Shown here one piece after another: positions 1 to 9,244 of a DNA stretch of 27,620 nt. Source of the stretch: a virus. The stretch spans positions 1 through 27,620 of the IMG/VR virus record IMGVR_UViG_3300043015_002664; one strand, written 5' to 3'. Numbering within the stretch: position 1 is the first letter of the stretch; every line of letters begins with the position of its first letter. Both the position numbers and the translations under genes were made by a program. The notes beneath the pieces are model-generated. The model had not been told where the DNA came from, ran no database searches, and worked only from the letters and a program-made list of their open reading frames with translations.

Positions 1-1
1 T

Positions 2-835
2 AACTTCCGAGATGTAGAGATTCTTAAAGCACTAGATGAAAAATTTGAGTATATTGGTCTTGTAAAAAACCTATCACATAAAGGAAAACATAATTATGGT
101 GAGGTTTATGCCAATACTAAAACCCAGGATGGGGCTATTTCAGCCTATTTGTTAGGACAAAACATTGTTCCACCTGCTAGAGATAGAAATCCACTTACTA
201 AAAAGAATTATGCTGGTGGTTATCTATTTTGTCCTGCAGCAGGTCTTTACAAATATATGTTTGATGAGGATTTGACCTCACTATACCCTTCAATTATTAT
301 GTCTCTTAACATTGGTAAAGAAACATATGTTGGTAGGGTATTAGATCTTATGGATGATAGAAATAACCGTTTAGGACTAAATGATCTTAAAGCAATGGAT
401 CCTAGTAAGGAATTGTGTGTTGAAAATGTTCAACGTAAACAAAATTATATCCGTTGTGATAGAATTATTAAAACAATTGAAGATAATAATTTAGCTATTT
501 CAGCTAATGGAGTAATGTACCGTACTGATAAATCATCAGTTCTGTCAACAATACTTTCTAAATGGTTTGATGAACGAGTTGAATATAAGGGCTATATGAA
601 AAAAGCTTATAAAGCAGGTGATAAAGAAAAGGGAGCGTTTTGGCACCAACGTCAACACACAATGAAAATTTTGTTAAACAGTTTGTATGGCGCTACTGCT
701 CTTGGTAGCTTTAGATATGGTAGTGTAATTCTTAGCGAATCAATTACGCTTTCAGGACAACGAATTATTCAGGAATCAGCTTTGTGTGCTAATAGGCATA
801 TGAATAAAGTAATGCGTGGGCAGATAGAATTATGA
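2..835 (+). CDS. 43: Family B DNA polymerase gp43, upstream piece (5'-truncated by window)
   Basis: This is the upstream part of a T4-type replicative DNA polymerase. The frame is open from base 2, so the gene begins before the window and only 277 residues are visible; the ATG at 149 is internal. Motif A (DLTSLYPSII, bases 269-298) supplies the first metal-binding aspartate. Motif B (KILLNSLYG, 665-691) lies on the fingers helix that contacts the incoming nucleotide. The frame stops about 45 residues after motif B, before motif C with the second catalytic Asp pair. That motif is in the next gene, which overlaps by 4 bases (ATGA). The 3'-5' exonuclease domain expected upstream is outside the window. 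Family assignment is secure. Whether the break is real or a one-base sequence error is open. Confidence 0.92.
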   Translation, partial: NFRDVEILKALDEKFEYIGLVKNLSHKGKHNYGEVYANTKTQDGAISAYLLGQNIVPPARDRNPLTKKNYAGGYLFCPAAGLYKYMFDEDLTSLYPSIIMSLNIGKETYVGRVLDLMDDRNNRLGLNDLKAMDPSKELCVENVQRKQNYIRCDRIIKTIEDNNLAISANGVMYRTDKSSVLSTILSKWFDERVEYKGYMKKAYKAGDKEKGAFWHQRQHTMKILLNSLYGATALGSFRYGSVILSESITLSGQRIIQESALCANRHMNKVMRGQIEL

Positions 836-1758
836 AACATTTAGAAGAAACTCCTTGGTGGATTTGTGACGAAGGTGACTATAACTTTTGTGCCTACGTA
901 GACACAGACTCTAACTACTTTAATGCTGAACCTCTACTAAAACATTTATATCCTAACTTTGAGGAAATGAGTGAGGAAGAAAAGGACGATGTGTTAGAAC
1001 AAGTAGCTCTCAAATACCAAGATATTATTACTGAGTATTATGATGAGTTAGCACGTGATTGTTTTAATGTTCAAGAACACAGACTTGAAATGAAAACAGA
1101 ATGTGTTATTCGCTCAGCATATTTTAGAGCCACTCGTAGGTATGCTCAGTGGATTACTAAACAAGAAGGTATTGCTAAAGAATCACTTGATATTAAAGGA
1201 CTTGAATTTAGAAAAGCTAATTTTCCTCCTATATTTGGTAAGTTTTTTAATGATATTCTTGAAATGATTCTAAAGGGTACCGAACAAAAAGAAATTGATG
1301 ATTTAATTCTTAACTTTAGAAAAAAGATTATGTCTAAGGATACAGACATTACTTTACTTGGTAACCCAACTTCAGTAAAGACACTTAATGAGTATGTTGG
1401 ACGTAAACCAAGAGCGGGTGAGGTAATGACTGAAATTAAAAAAGGAGCACCTGCCAATGTTAAAGCAGCTATTCGTTATAATGATCTACTTAAATTTTGG
1501 AATATTAAAGGACATAGTGAGATTGTTCAAGGTGATAAAATTAAATGGATCTATTTAATAGATAACCCTTATAAAATAGACGCAATTGGTTTTCTAAGTT
1601 TTGATATGCCAGATAAGATGCGTACATTCCTAAATGACTATGCAGATAGAAAAAAATCATTTGAAACCATCCTTGAATCAAAATTAGAAAACTTTTATAA
1701 TGATCTAGGATGGACATTAAATTTAAATCCAAACATTAATAAATTCTTTAGCTTCTAA
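832..1758 (+). CDS. 43: Family B DNA polymerase gp43, downstream piece with motif C
   Basis: This 308-residue protein carries the rest of the polymerase. Motif C (YVDTDS, DTD at 901-909) lies about 24 residues from the start and supplies the catalytic aspartates that complete the palm, so neither piece could polymerise alone. The rest is consistent with lower palm and thumb (for example KTECVIRSAYFRATRRYA and DIKGLEFRKANFP). The C-terminal tail ends NKFFSF, which could be a clamp-binding peptide; that is inference. The ATG overlaps the upstream stop in a -1 register, so translational coupling is likely. I see no intein, intron or slippery heptamer at the junction. Inserting one base near 830 would fuse the two frames into one plausible protein, so an indel cannot be ruled out. 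Confidence 0.9.
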   Translation: MKHLEETPWWICDEGDYNFCAYVDTDSNYFNAEPLLKHLYPNFEEMSEEEKDDVLEQVALKYQDIITEYYDELARDCFNVQEHRLEMKTECVIRSAYFRATRRYAQWITKQEGIAKESLDIKGLEFRKANFPPIFGKFFNDILEMILKGTEQKEIDDLILNFRKKIMSKDTDITLLGNPTSVKTLNEYVGRKPRAGEVMTEIKKGAPANVKAAIRYNDLLKFWNIKGHSEIVQGDKIKWIYLIDNPYKIDAIGFLSFDMPDKMRTFLNDYADRKKSFETILESKLENFYNDLGWTLNLNPNINKFFSF

Positions 1759-2510
1759 TGATAGCAAAAAATACACTCCAATCTATTATCTCTAAGTATT
1801 ATCTTGGAGGTAAAGTAGAATCAGTTAAATGGGTAGTAGAAGATAAAAAATTACACATTGACTTTATGGCTCCTACTAAGGATATGATTGGTAGATTGTC
1901 ATGTAATAATTTCCCATTAGCTGAAAATGGTACTTTAGCTATTTTTAATACAACTCAACTTAATAGGCTGTTAAATGTATTAGCTGGTGATTTGATACTT
2001 GATGCTGAACGTACTAAAGCAATTCTTACTAAGCTCACTATTCAGGACGCTAAAGCATCTATCAATTATTCACTTGCTGACCCACTTATGATTCAAAAAG
2101 TGGGTGAGGTTGATGAGGATATTGATTGGAAAGTACAAGCAACACTTGAAAATGAGGATTTCCATACATTTGTTAGAGCAGCATCCGCTATTCAGGGAAA
2201 TGAAATTGTAACGCTTGCTGCTTCTAAAGATTCTATTGATACACCAATTATTAATTTTGTATTTGGTGAGCGTATGGAATTTTCAAACAAAGTAGAGTTT
2301 CAAGTAAATGCCTCATTTGGAGATGATGTTAGAGAGGATAATAAAATCCCATTTAATAGTGAAATGCTTAGAGAAATTTTTAATGCAAACAAAACGTCAG
2401 ATGAATGTCATTTGAGTTTTGTGGATGATGGTTTGCTTCGCCTTATCTTTACATCGCAAGATGAAGGTATAGACACAACATATTTTGTTGTACGAAAAGC
2501 AGATTACTAA
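1758..2510 (+). CDS. 45: Sliding clamp, T4 gp45-like
   Basis: This 250-residue protein is predicted to be the trimeric DNA sliding clamp that tethers the polymerase and, in T4, also activates late transcription. It is assigned from overall gp45-like character: an N-terminal segment like LQSIISKYYLGGKVESVKW, alternating beta-strand pattern, LNRLLNVLAGDLIL near residue 70, and an FVVRKADY end. Position supports it, since its ATG overlaps the polymerase stop (TAATG) and clamp-loader genes lie downstream. T4 gp45 is 228 residues, so the length fits. In T4 the order is 43-regA-62-44-45; here the clamp directly follows the polymerase. No regA-like gene is visible. Confidence 0.8.
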   Translation: MIAKNTLQSIISKYYLGGKVESVKWVVEDKKLHIDFMAPTKDMIGRLSCNNFPLAENGTLAIFNTTQLNRLLNVLAGDLILDAERTKAILTKLTIQDAKASINYSLADPLMIQKVGEVDEDIDWKVQATLENEDFHTFVRAASAIQGNEIVTLAASKDSIDTPIINFVFGERMEFSNKVEFQVNASFGDDVREDNKIPFNSEMLREIFNANKTSDECHLSFVDDGLLRLIFTSQDEGIDTTYFVVRKADY

Positions 2511-2521
2511 TATTTATTGAC

Positions 2522-2935
2522 ATGAATCAATCAAAATGGAGAAACTTTGTTGTAGGAGCTATGCTACATGAAGGCGTCAGACAAGAAGGTGACAAATATA
2601 TTGTAAGCATTTCAGATTTAACTTTTGATTTGCTTAAAGATACTTTTCCAACTAAATATCAAAATTTAACGGGTGCTGATACTAGTAGACCTATGTATAG
2701 GGATGCTGTTTACCTTCCAAAAGGTGATGGTAGTTCAAAAGGTATTATCGATACTATTGCTTTAGACGATTACAAAGACTATATTATGTCAAGAGTAGGA
2801 AACGTAGATATTATTTTAGATCCTACTACTAATAAAGCAACTATTGAAGATCCTAAGTACAAAGAAAGAGAAGCTAGGATTGGAAAAGACATTATGTCTT
2901 ACTATGATGATACCGGAAGGTATCAAGGAGACTAA
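2522..2935 (+). CDS. Hypothetical protein, 137 aa
   Basis: I do not recognise this protein. It is soluble-looking, mixed alpha/beta, without signal peptide, membrane segment or cysteine motif. The C-terminal third is charged (DPKYKEREARIGKD) and ends in an acidic, Tyr-rich tail. The start follows the clamp stop by 11 bases, with an AATATTTATTG box just upstream that resembles other promoter-like boxes in this window. The ATG is the only sensible start. Lying between the clamp and hsp20, it may be expressed with the replication genes, but position alone does not give a function. Confidence 0.65.
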   Translation: MNQSKWRNFVVGAMLHEGVRQEGDKYIVSISDLTFDLLKDTFPTKYQNLTGADTSRPMYRDAVYLPKGDGSSKGIIDTIALDDYKDYIMSRVGNVDIILDPTTNKATIEDPKYKEREARIGKDIMSYYDDTGRYQGD

Positions 2936-2961
2936 TTTTATGTATATGTATAAGTGACTTT

Positions 2962-2973
2962 AGGGCACCAACC
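2962..2973 (+). repeat. Left arm of a 12-bp inverted repeat flanking hsp20
   Basis: AGGGCACCAACC here is the exact reverse complement of GGTTGGTGCCCT at 3463-3474. The arms lie outside the two ends of hsp20. A second, similar GC-rich stretch (AGGGGGCAC) occurs near 3004, just before hsp20. The arms could pair in the transcript or act as protein sites. With a spacing of nearly 500 bases, chance is not excluded. Confidence 0.5.
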
Positions 2974-3025
2974 AAAGTTATATTTTTTATAAACCGTTAC
3001 CTTAGGGGGCACAAAACAAAATAAA

Positions 3026-3457
3026 ATGACACACGTAAATCTCTTTGATCAGGGGTTTGCTTCACCTCTGGATGTTCTTGTAAAGAACTTTTTCGACAAA
3101 GAAGCAATTTTTGATAAACCAACACGCACAAGTGTTACACATCCAATTGATGTGTTTGAAGATGAAAACGGTCTTACTTTTGAAATAGCATGTGTAGGCC
3201 TAGATAAAAAGGATGTAAAGATCAGTATTGAATCAGATATCCTTAAAGTATCCTATGATAAAGGATCCCAACAAAAATCAACTCCAGAAAAGCGCTATTA
3301 CCACACTGGTGTAAGAAAAAGCAGCTTTAATTTGGGATGGAAAGTAGCCCGTCGATTTAACCTTGCTAAAGCAAATGCTGAAATGGTTAACGGATTGCTC
3401 TGTATCCAAATCCCACTCGCGAACGAAGCGAAACCAAAAACTTTAACAATTAAGTAA
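3026..3457 (+). CDS. hsp20: Small heat-shock protein Hsp20 (alpha-crystallin family)
   Basis: This 143-residue protein is a predicted ATP-independent holdase chaperone that binds unfolding proteins. The central alpha-crystallin domain runs from about residue 38 (HPIDVFEDENGLTFEIACVGL) to the strand NGLLCIQIPL. The VGLDKKDVKISIESDILKV segment is typical, although the usual loop between strands carries the unusual insert RKSSFNLGWKVARRF. The short tail KTLTIK resembles the I-x-I/V anchoring motif used in oligomerisation. The leader is A-rich without a Shine-Dalgarno sequence. Hsp20 genes are common in marine T4-like phages, including cyanophages. Here it is followed by one small gene and then groES-groEL, making a three-part chaperone block. 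A role in folding virion or replication proteins is inference. Confidence 0.88.
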   Translation: MTHVNLFDQGFASPLDVLVKNFFDKEAIFDKPTRTSVTHPIDVFEDENGLTFEIACVGLDKKDVKISIESDILKVSYDKGSQQKSTPEKRYYHTGVRKSSFNLGWKVARRFNLAKANAEMVNGLLCIQIPLANEAKPKTLTIK

Positions 3458-3462
3458 TTAAA

Positions 3463-3474
3463 GGTTGGTGCCCT
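3463..3474 (+). repeat. Right arm of the inverted repeat flanking hsp20
   Basis: GGTTGGTGCCCT lies 6 bases after the hsp20 stop and is the exact reverse complement of 2962-2973. It also overlaps the TGG that sits at the -33 position of the downstream promoter-like box at 3484-3495, so it could be part of a regulatory site. Confidence 0.5.
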
Positions 3475-3495
3475 GAGGACTTCTTCGTATATTTA
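3465..3495 (+). promoter_or_regulatory. Putative promoter before the groES-groEL operon
   Basis: TTG (3465-3467) is followed after 20 bases by TATATTTA (3488-3495), and TTCG directly precedes the box. This spacing and sequence resemble the Bacteroidota promoter (TTTG, about 19-21 bases, TAnnTTTG). The next ATG, at 3520, is 25 bases beyond the box. The same TCGTATATT core occurs at 24947 and 25172. Confidence 0.5.
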
Positions 3496-3519
3496 CACGT
3501 ATTAAAAAATTAACAAGTT

Positions 3520-3771
3520 ATGGAGTTTATTAAAGACCCGGCGCTCGGCCAGTATTTTATTCAAATTGACGACCTGAACTATTCAGCGTTTCAAAAGATT
3601 GTTCCTGATAGTGGAATCCCTTATGATTCGTGTGTAGGTCATTTTAGCACTTTGGGTAGAGCACTTGAACGAATTGCCGAACATAAGGTGCGTCAGCAAT
3701 CTTATGATACTATTAAAGAGTATATTGAAGAATTGAAAGCAATTAAAAACGAATTAAAAAATATTGTATAA
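3520..3771 (+). CDS. Hypothetical protein, 83 aa, upstream of groES
   Basis: I do not recognise this protein. It has a beta-like N-terminal half (YFIQIDDLNYSAFQKIV) and a helical, charged C-terminal half (residues about 45-83) rich in Glu, Lys and Ile that could form a coiled coil. No membrane segment is seen. The leader is A-rich and the ATG is 25 bases past a promoter-like box. The stop is directly adjacent to the groES ATG, so it is probably the first gene of the chaperonin operon. That makes a chaperonin-related role possible but unproven. Confidence 0.65.
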   Translation: MEFIKDPALGQYFIQIDDLNYSAFQKIVPDSGIPYDSCVGHFSTLGRALERIAEHKVRQQSYDTIKEYIEELKAIKNELKNIV

Positions 3772-5684
<1,913 letters not shown>

Positions 5685-5693
5685 ATTTAGATA

Positions 5694-5963
5694 ATGTCTG
5701 AATTTCAAACAGTAGAGAACAAACAGCTTATTGCCCAGCGAGTCCCCCCAGGGGACCGCTGGCAATTAGTTGCTGACCCCTCAGGAACGGTACATGAATC
5801 GCTTACTGACACTTTAGAGACATACTTCCAAAAAACCAAGTTTAATGCTGCTTTTTATTTAGACCCTCTTGGAGGTGCCTTATACGCAGTTGAACGAACC
5901 GAAGTAGAAATCCAACCTGAACCAATCAAAACATTTGACTTTTATGGAGATGGCTATCAATAA
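5694..5963 (+). CDS. Hypothetical protein, 89 aa, between groEL and gp44
   Basis: I do not recognise this protein. It has no signal peptide or membrane segment. Visible features are PPGDRW near residue 18, a stretch of alternating hydrophobics (FNAAFYLDPLGGALYAVE) and an acidic, aromatic C-terminus. It starts 9 bases after the groEL stop, and its 3' end overlaps the clamp-loader gene by about 20 bases. It is therefore probably cotranscribed with both. Confidence 0.6.
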   Translation: MSEFQTVENKQLIAQRVPPGDRWQLVADPSGTVHESLTDTLETYFQKTKFNAAFYLDPLGGALYAVERTEVEIQPEPIKTFDFYGDGYQ

Positions 5964-6870
5964 TAGTTTGTGGGTAGAAAAATACCGATCACAAAAACTA
6001 GAGGATTATGTAGGGAATGATCACCTTAAGGATGTTATGGCTAAGTATATCACTAGCAATGACATGAACAATATGATCTTTTATGGACCTGCTGGTACAG
6101 GAAAGACAACGCTAGCTAAGCTTTTGGTTAATAACCTCAATTGTGAGTACCTTTACATTAACGCTAGTGATGAGAGAGGTATTGAAACTATTAGAGATAA
6201 AGTATCTGGGTTTGCTAGTACTATGTCGTTTAAACCACTTAAAGTAGTAATTCTTGATGAGGCTGATTTCCTTACAATCCAAGCACAGGCTTCTCTCCGC
6301 AACGTTATTGAGACATTCTCTAAGAGTACTCGGTTCATTTTAACTTGTAATTATGTAGAACGTATTATTGATCCACTTCAATCACGTTGTCAAGTACTTA
6401 AAATTGTACCCCCTAGTAAAGGTGAAGTAGCAAAGCATATTTTTAAAGTACTTTCTAACGAAAATGTTCAACATAGTACAGACCACCTTAAAGACCTAGT
6501 AAATCAATATTACCCAGATGTACGTAAAATGCTTAACGTATGTCAAATGTCTACTAAGGATGGTGAGTTGGAATTAGATAAACAAACACTTGTATCATCT
6601 AATTACGTTGATAAAGTAATTGAGCTATTGCCTAATAAAAAGTCATTTAAGCAAATTAGACAAGTAATTGCTGATTCCAATGTACAGGATTTTGAAGCGC
6701 TATATAAAGCTTTATACGAGCGTATGGATGAGTACACTTCACGTCCCGCGGAAGCTATTATTATTATTGAGGAATATATGTATCACTCTAATTTCCGAAT
6801 TGATAAAGAAATTAATGTGATGGCTTGTATTTCTAAACTACTTGATATCTCTGGTAAAATTGTTCTATAA
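5944..6870 (+). CDS. 44: Clamp loader large subunit, T4 gp44-like AAA+ ATPase
   Basis: This roughly 308-residue AAA+ protein is the ATPase subunit that opens and loads the gp45 clamp with gp62. The N-terminus LWVEKYRSQKLEDYVGN is the usual clamp-loader opening. Walker A is GPAGTGKTT (6085-6111), Walker B is VVILDEAD (6244-6267), sensor 1 lies in FILTCNY, and the SRC motif with its arginine finger is near 6380. The C-terminal part is the helical collar. T4 gp44 is 319 residues. Starts at 5944 (chosen) and 5950 are both ATG and equally plausible; a TTG at 5935 is less likely. The start overlaps the preceding gene. Confidence 0.93.
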   Translation: MEMAINNSLWVEKYRSQKLEDYVGNDHLKDVMAKYITSNDMNNMIFYGPAGTGKTTLAKLLVNNLNCEYLYINASDERGIETIRDKVSGFASTMSFKPLKVVILDEADFLTIQAQASLRNVIETFSKSTRFILTCNYVERIIDPLQSRCQVLKIVPPSKGEVAKHIFKVLSNENVQHSTDHLKDLVNQYYPDVRKMLNVCQMSTKDGELELDKQTLVSSNYVDKVIELLPNKKSFKQIRQVIADSNVQDFEALYKALYERMDEYTSRPAEAIIIIEEYMYHSNFRIDKEINVMACISKLLDISGKIVL

Positions 6871-7069
6871 AGATATTATAGAATTTGGAGATAGAAAATT
6901 CTTGTTGTATCGTACGGTAAGAATAACAGATAAAATTGATGCCAACTTATTAAAAGAATATTGGCATTGTAACACAGTATTAAAAAAAGAAAACACATAT
7001 TATTTTTGTAACGAAATTAAATCTATAGATTATGAAGAAATCAGAAATGACCCAACAACCTCAAATTGA
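6860..7069 (+). CDS. Hypothetical protein, about 69 aa, overlapping the gp44 end
   Basis: I do not recognise this protein. The open frame has no ATG. It would have to start at TTG 6860 (chosen; MFYKDIIEFGDRKF) or TTG 6842, inside the 3' end of gene 44. The sequence is beta-rich and charged, with two cysteines and Tyr-rich patches (YWHCNTVLKKENTYYFCNEI). It overlaps the next gene by 38 bases. No alternative gene covers 6871-7031, and the residue composition looks protein-like, so I think it is real although the start is uncertain. Confidence 0.5.
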   Translation: MFYKDIIEFGDRKFLLYRTVRITDKIDANLLKEYWHCNTVLKKENTYYFCNEIKSIDYEEIRNDPTTSN

Positions 7070-7274
7070 TTTGAGCAAAACCACGTCTATTCCTAACTCT
7101 GAAGGAGGACATATTTTCCAACAAGGATTTGTCCTTCGTAAGGTTTCCCGTTTCATTACAGGAGGCACTGAAGACTCAGTACTGCCAATTCCTGTATTCT
7201 ACGACCCAGAAACTGGTAAAGTTTTGGGAGAGGGTTTGCCACCTGAACTCCGTAGTGAGTATGACACTATTTGA
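7032..7274 (+). CDS. Hypothetical protein, 80 aa, upstream of gp62
   Basis: I do not recognise this protein. It has a polar N-terminus (MTQQPQIDLSKTTSIPN) and a proline- and glycine-rich middle (GGTEDSVLPIPVFYDPETGKVLGEGLPPELRSEYD), suggesting a small, partly extended protein. The ATG at 7032 is used here; a second at 7047 is possible. It overlaps both neighbours and lies between the two clamp-loader subunit genes, so it is probably expressed with them. Confidence 0.6.
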   Translation: MKKSEMTQQPQIDLSKTTSIPNSEGGHIFQQGFVLRKVSRFITGGTEDSVLPIPVFYDPETGKVLGEGLPPELRSEYDTI

Positions 7275-7671
7275 TTGGTTAAAAGAATTAACAGGTAAAA
7301 AGCGAGATTGGGACTCCTTCACCGATAAGGAGAAGGAGTCCTTTAATCCTTATATGGTTAATCGTTTTTTATCTATGAATGAACCTTTTATTGAACTAGT
7401 TAACTATGTTCAAACCATTCCTTATACTGACAAGAAAAAATACTACACAGTATATTGTCAGTTACTTCCTAAACAAAATGTTTGGCTTAAATATATCAAA
7501 TCAAAAATGAAACAACCTACTATAGAATTAGTATCCGCTATTGCTGAAATTATGGAATGTTCTAGACGTGAAGCCGCTAATGCTGTTATGGTACTAGATA
7601 ATGATCATTTAGAAGAAGTATTGTATAAAGCAGGTTATCAGTCTAGTGAGGTAGCTAAAATGTTTAAGTAA
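7261..7671 (+). CDS. 62: Clamp loader small subunit, T4 gp62-like
   Basis: This 136-residue protein is the likely partner of gp44 in the clamp loader. Features consistent with the short gp62 forms in marine T4-like phages are the N-terminal FDWLKELTGKKRDW, then NPYMVNRFLSMNEPFIELVNYVQ and a C-terminal helical part with CSRREAANAVMVLD. T4 gp62 is longer (187 residues). I start at ATG 7261, although the frame is open from 7129, because upstream sequence belongs to the preceding gene and residue 1 onward fits gp62. Position close behind gp44 is the main support; the sequence itself diverges fast in this family. Confidence 0.75.
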   Translation: MTLFDWLKELTGKKRDWDSFTDKEKESFNPYMVNRFLSMNEPFIELVNYVQTIPYTDKKKYYTVYCQLLPKQNVWLKYIKSKMKQPTIELVSAIAEIMECSRREAANAVMVLDNDHLEEVLYKAGYQSSEVAKMFK

Positions 7672-8507
7672 TGGAACCTACTCCACATAAAATATTATGT
7701 ATACTTCCTGTATATAATGGGGAAGGAGTAGTAGATAAAGCTATATATTCTATTTTAAATCAATCTTATAAGCTATGGCACTTGGTAGTAATTGATGATG
7801 GGTCTAATGATAATACTGGAAAAATTTTAAACCAATTTTCTAACCATAATCAAGTTACAATATTAAATAATAAAACCAATAAAGGAACTTATTATAGTAT
7901 CAATAAAGCTCTCCATAAATTTAAAGATACTGATTGGACTTTATTTACTGTACATGGAGCTGACGATACATCCTCCCCAAATAGGTTTGCTTGTTTATTA
8001 GAGTGTTTTTATTCTTCTGATGTATTAGCAGGAGTGTCTGCTTGGAGTGGAAAAACATATATTCCTAGTAAAGTAGGTATTACTTATAAAATTGAAAAAC
8101 AAACTGCTAATTATGTTAAATTAAATATTGAATATCCTGTAAAACTAGCTTATATTAAAGGGGAAAAATTAGCAGGTAAAAATATGTTTGAAAATGGGTT
8201 AGCTATATACAGTAGAAAAGTTTTTAATTTAATAGGATATTTTGATTCTACTACTAGACACAGTGGAGATATAGAATATTTACACAGACTTTACGCTTTT
8301 TGTAAAAAAAATTCAACTTCATTTCAAATTAAAGCTTTAGATCCTGAAAAATATTCATATACTTATGTAACAGGGTTTCATAAAACTACTCAAAATTTAG
8401 GGCAAAAATATAATAAATATATAAAGGAAAAATATATCAATAAAACAGAATCTATCCATTTCACTTCTCAGACCCCAGAAGATTTTTATTATAATTTTAA
8501 TTTATAA
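7671..8507 (+). CDS. Family 2 glycosyltransferase (GT-A fold)
   Basis: This 278-residue enzyme is predicted to transfer a sugar from a nucleotide-sugar donor. The N-terminal half has the GT2 pattern: CILPVYNGEGVVDKAIYSIL, then VIDDGSNDNT (nucleotide binding), NKGTYYSINKAL, and a metal-binding DxD-like site in TVHGADDTSSPNR. The C-terminal half is less conserved and probably sets acceptor choice. No membrane segment is present, so it is likely cytoplasmic. It opens the glycan island; its ATG overlaps the gp62 stop (TAATG). Donor and acceptor cannot be read from the sequence. Confidence 0.85.
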   Translation: MEPTPHKILCILPVYNGEGVVDKAIYSILNQSYKLWHLVVIDDGSNDNTGKILNQFSNHNQVTILNNKTNKGTYYSINKALHKFKDTDWTLFTVHGADDTSSPNRFACLLECFYSSDVLAGVSAWSGKTYIPSKVGITYKIEKQTANYVKLNIEYPVKLAYIKGEKLAGKNMFENGLAIYSRKVFNLIGYFDSTTRHSGDIEYLHRLYAFCKKNSTSFQIKALDPEKYSYTYVTGFHKTTQNLGQKYNKYIKEKYINKTESIHFTSQTPEDFYYNFNL

Positions 8508-8512
8508 AAAAT

Positions 8513-9244
8513 ATGCCTCTCTATCCCTTAATATCATTAGCCCTTCCTACATGGAATTCTTCTCCTATACTTTGGTTAGCTCTTGAAGGATTATGTAACC
8601 AAAAAACCCAATACCCATGGGAGCTTATAGTATGTGAAGACCCCTCAGAAAAGTTTAGTGGGAAAGAATATTTTACTCCCTATATGGGTAGATTAAAAGA
8701 AGCAGGGTGTGTTAACTTTAAGTTTATAGATCTTGATGTTTGGGTTCCTTTAAGTTACAAATGGAAAATTTTAGCAGATTATATTTCTACTGAAAATTTT
8801 TTATTAGTAGCTTCTGATAATTATTCCCCCCCGGATAGAATTGAAATTACTTATGAGGCATTACAACAGCATGATTGGGTTGATTGGTCTGAGGGACTTT
8901 TTGTAAATCTTAATAATTTTGAACAAGCCAAATGGGTTAGACCAGATAAAAACAAAACAGGTTTATACATGGGTACTAAAACATCTTTCATTAAAGAATT
9001 ACAACCCCCTTACCCTTTAAGAGGAATTGATGGATGGATTAGGGATCAAAGAAATATTACAAACCGGTATCATATTTCTTCTTTTCCATTGGGAATTCAT
9101 ACTGACGGTGCTAATAATATAAGTCACCATCGAAAGAATCATTATACTGATCCAAAATCACCTTTTGTTCCATTTTTAGATAATTTGGAAGAAGTAATCC
9201 CTTTGCGTATTTTAGATAAATTAAAACAACAATTTAATTCTTAA
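8513..9244 (+). CDS. Glycosyltransferase-like protein (GT-A type)
   Basis: This 243-residue protein looks like a diverged GT-A glycosyltransferase. The start, ISLALPTWNSSPILWLALEGL, is the GT2 opening strand and helix, followed by WELIVCEDPSE in place of the usual DDGS segment. The metal-site region is FLLVASDNYSPPDR, with SDN in place of a classical DxD. Later HTDGANNISHHRKNHYTD is rich in His and Asp. It is soluble. It starts 5 bases after the previous glycosyltransferase and its stop overlaps the epimerase start. Activity is likely but not assured because the canonical DxD is altered. Confidence 0.65.
   Translation: MPLYPLISLALPTWNSSPILWLALEGLCNQKTQYPWELIVCEDPSEKFSGKEYFTPYMGRLKEAGCVNFKFIDLDVWVPLSYKWKILADYISTENFLLVASDNYSPPDRIEITYEALQQHDWVDWSEGLFVNLNNFEQAKWVRPDKNKTGLYMGTKTSFIKELQPPYPLRGIDGWIRDQRNITNRYHISSFPLGIHTDGANNISHHRKNHYTDPKSPFVPFLDNLEEVIPLRILDKLKQQFNS

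Noticed and set aside
790-850. Intein, intron or programmed -1 frameshift at the polymerase junction
   Set aside because: No intein end motifs, no intervening DNA and no X-XXY-YYZ heptamer in the short region open in both frames.
1146-1457. Minus-strand frame inside the polymerase
   Set aside because: Antisense of conserved polymerase sequence; no support from context.
7129-7260. Longer gp62 starting at 7129
   Set aside because: The added residues lie in the preceding gene's frame region and do not resemble gp62; ATG 7261 fits the gene overlap pattern.
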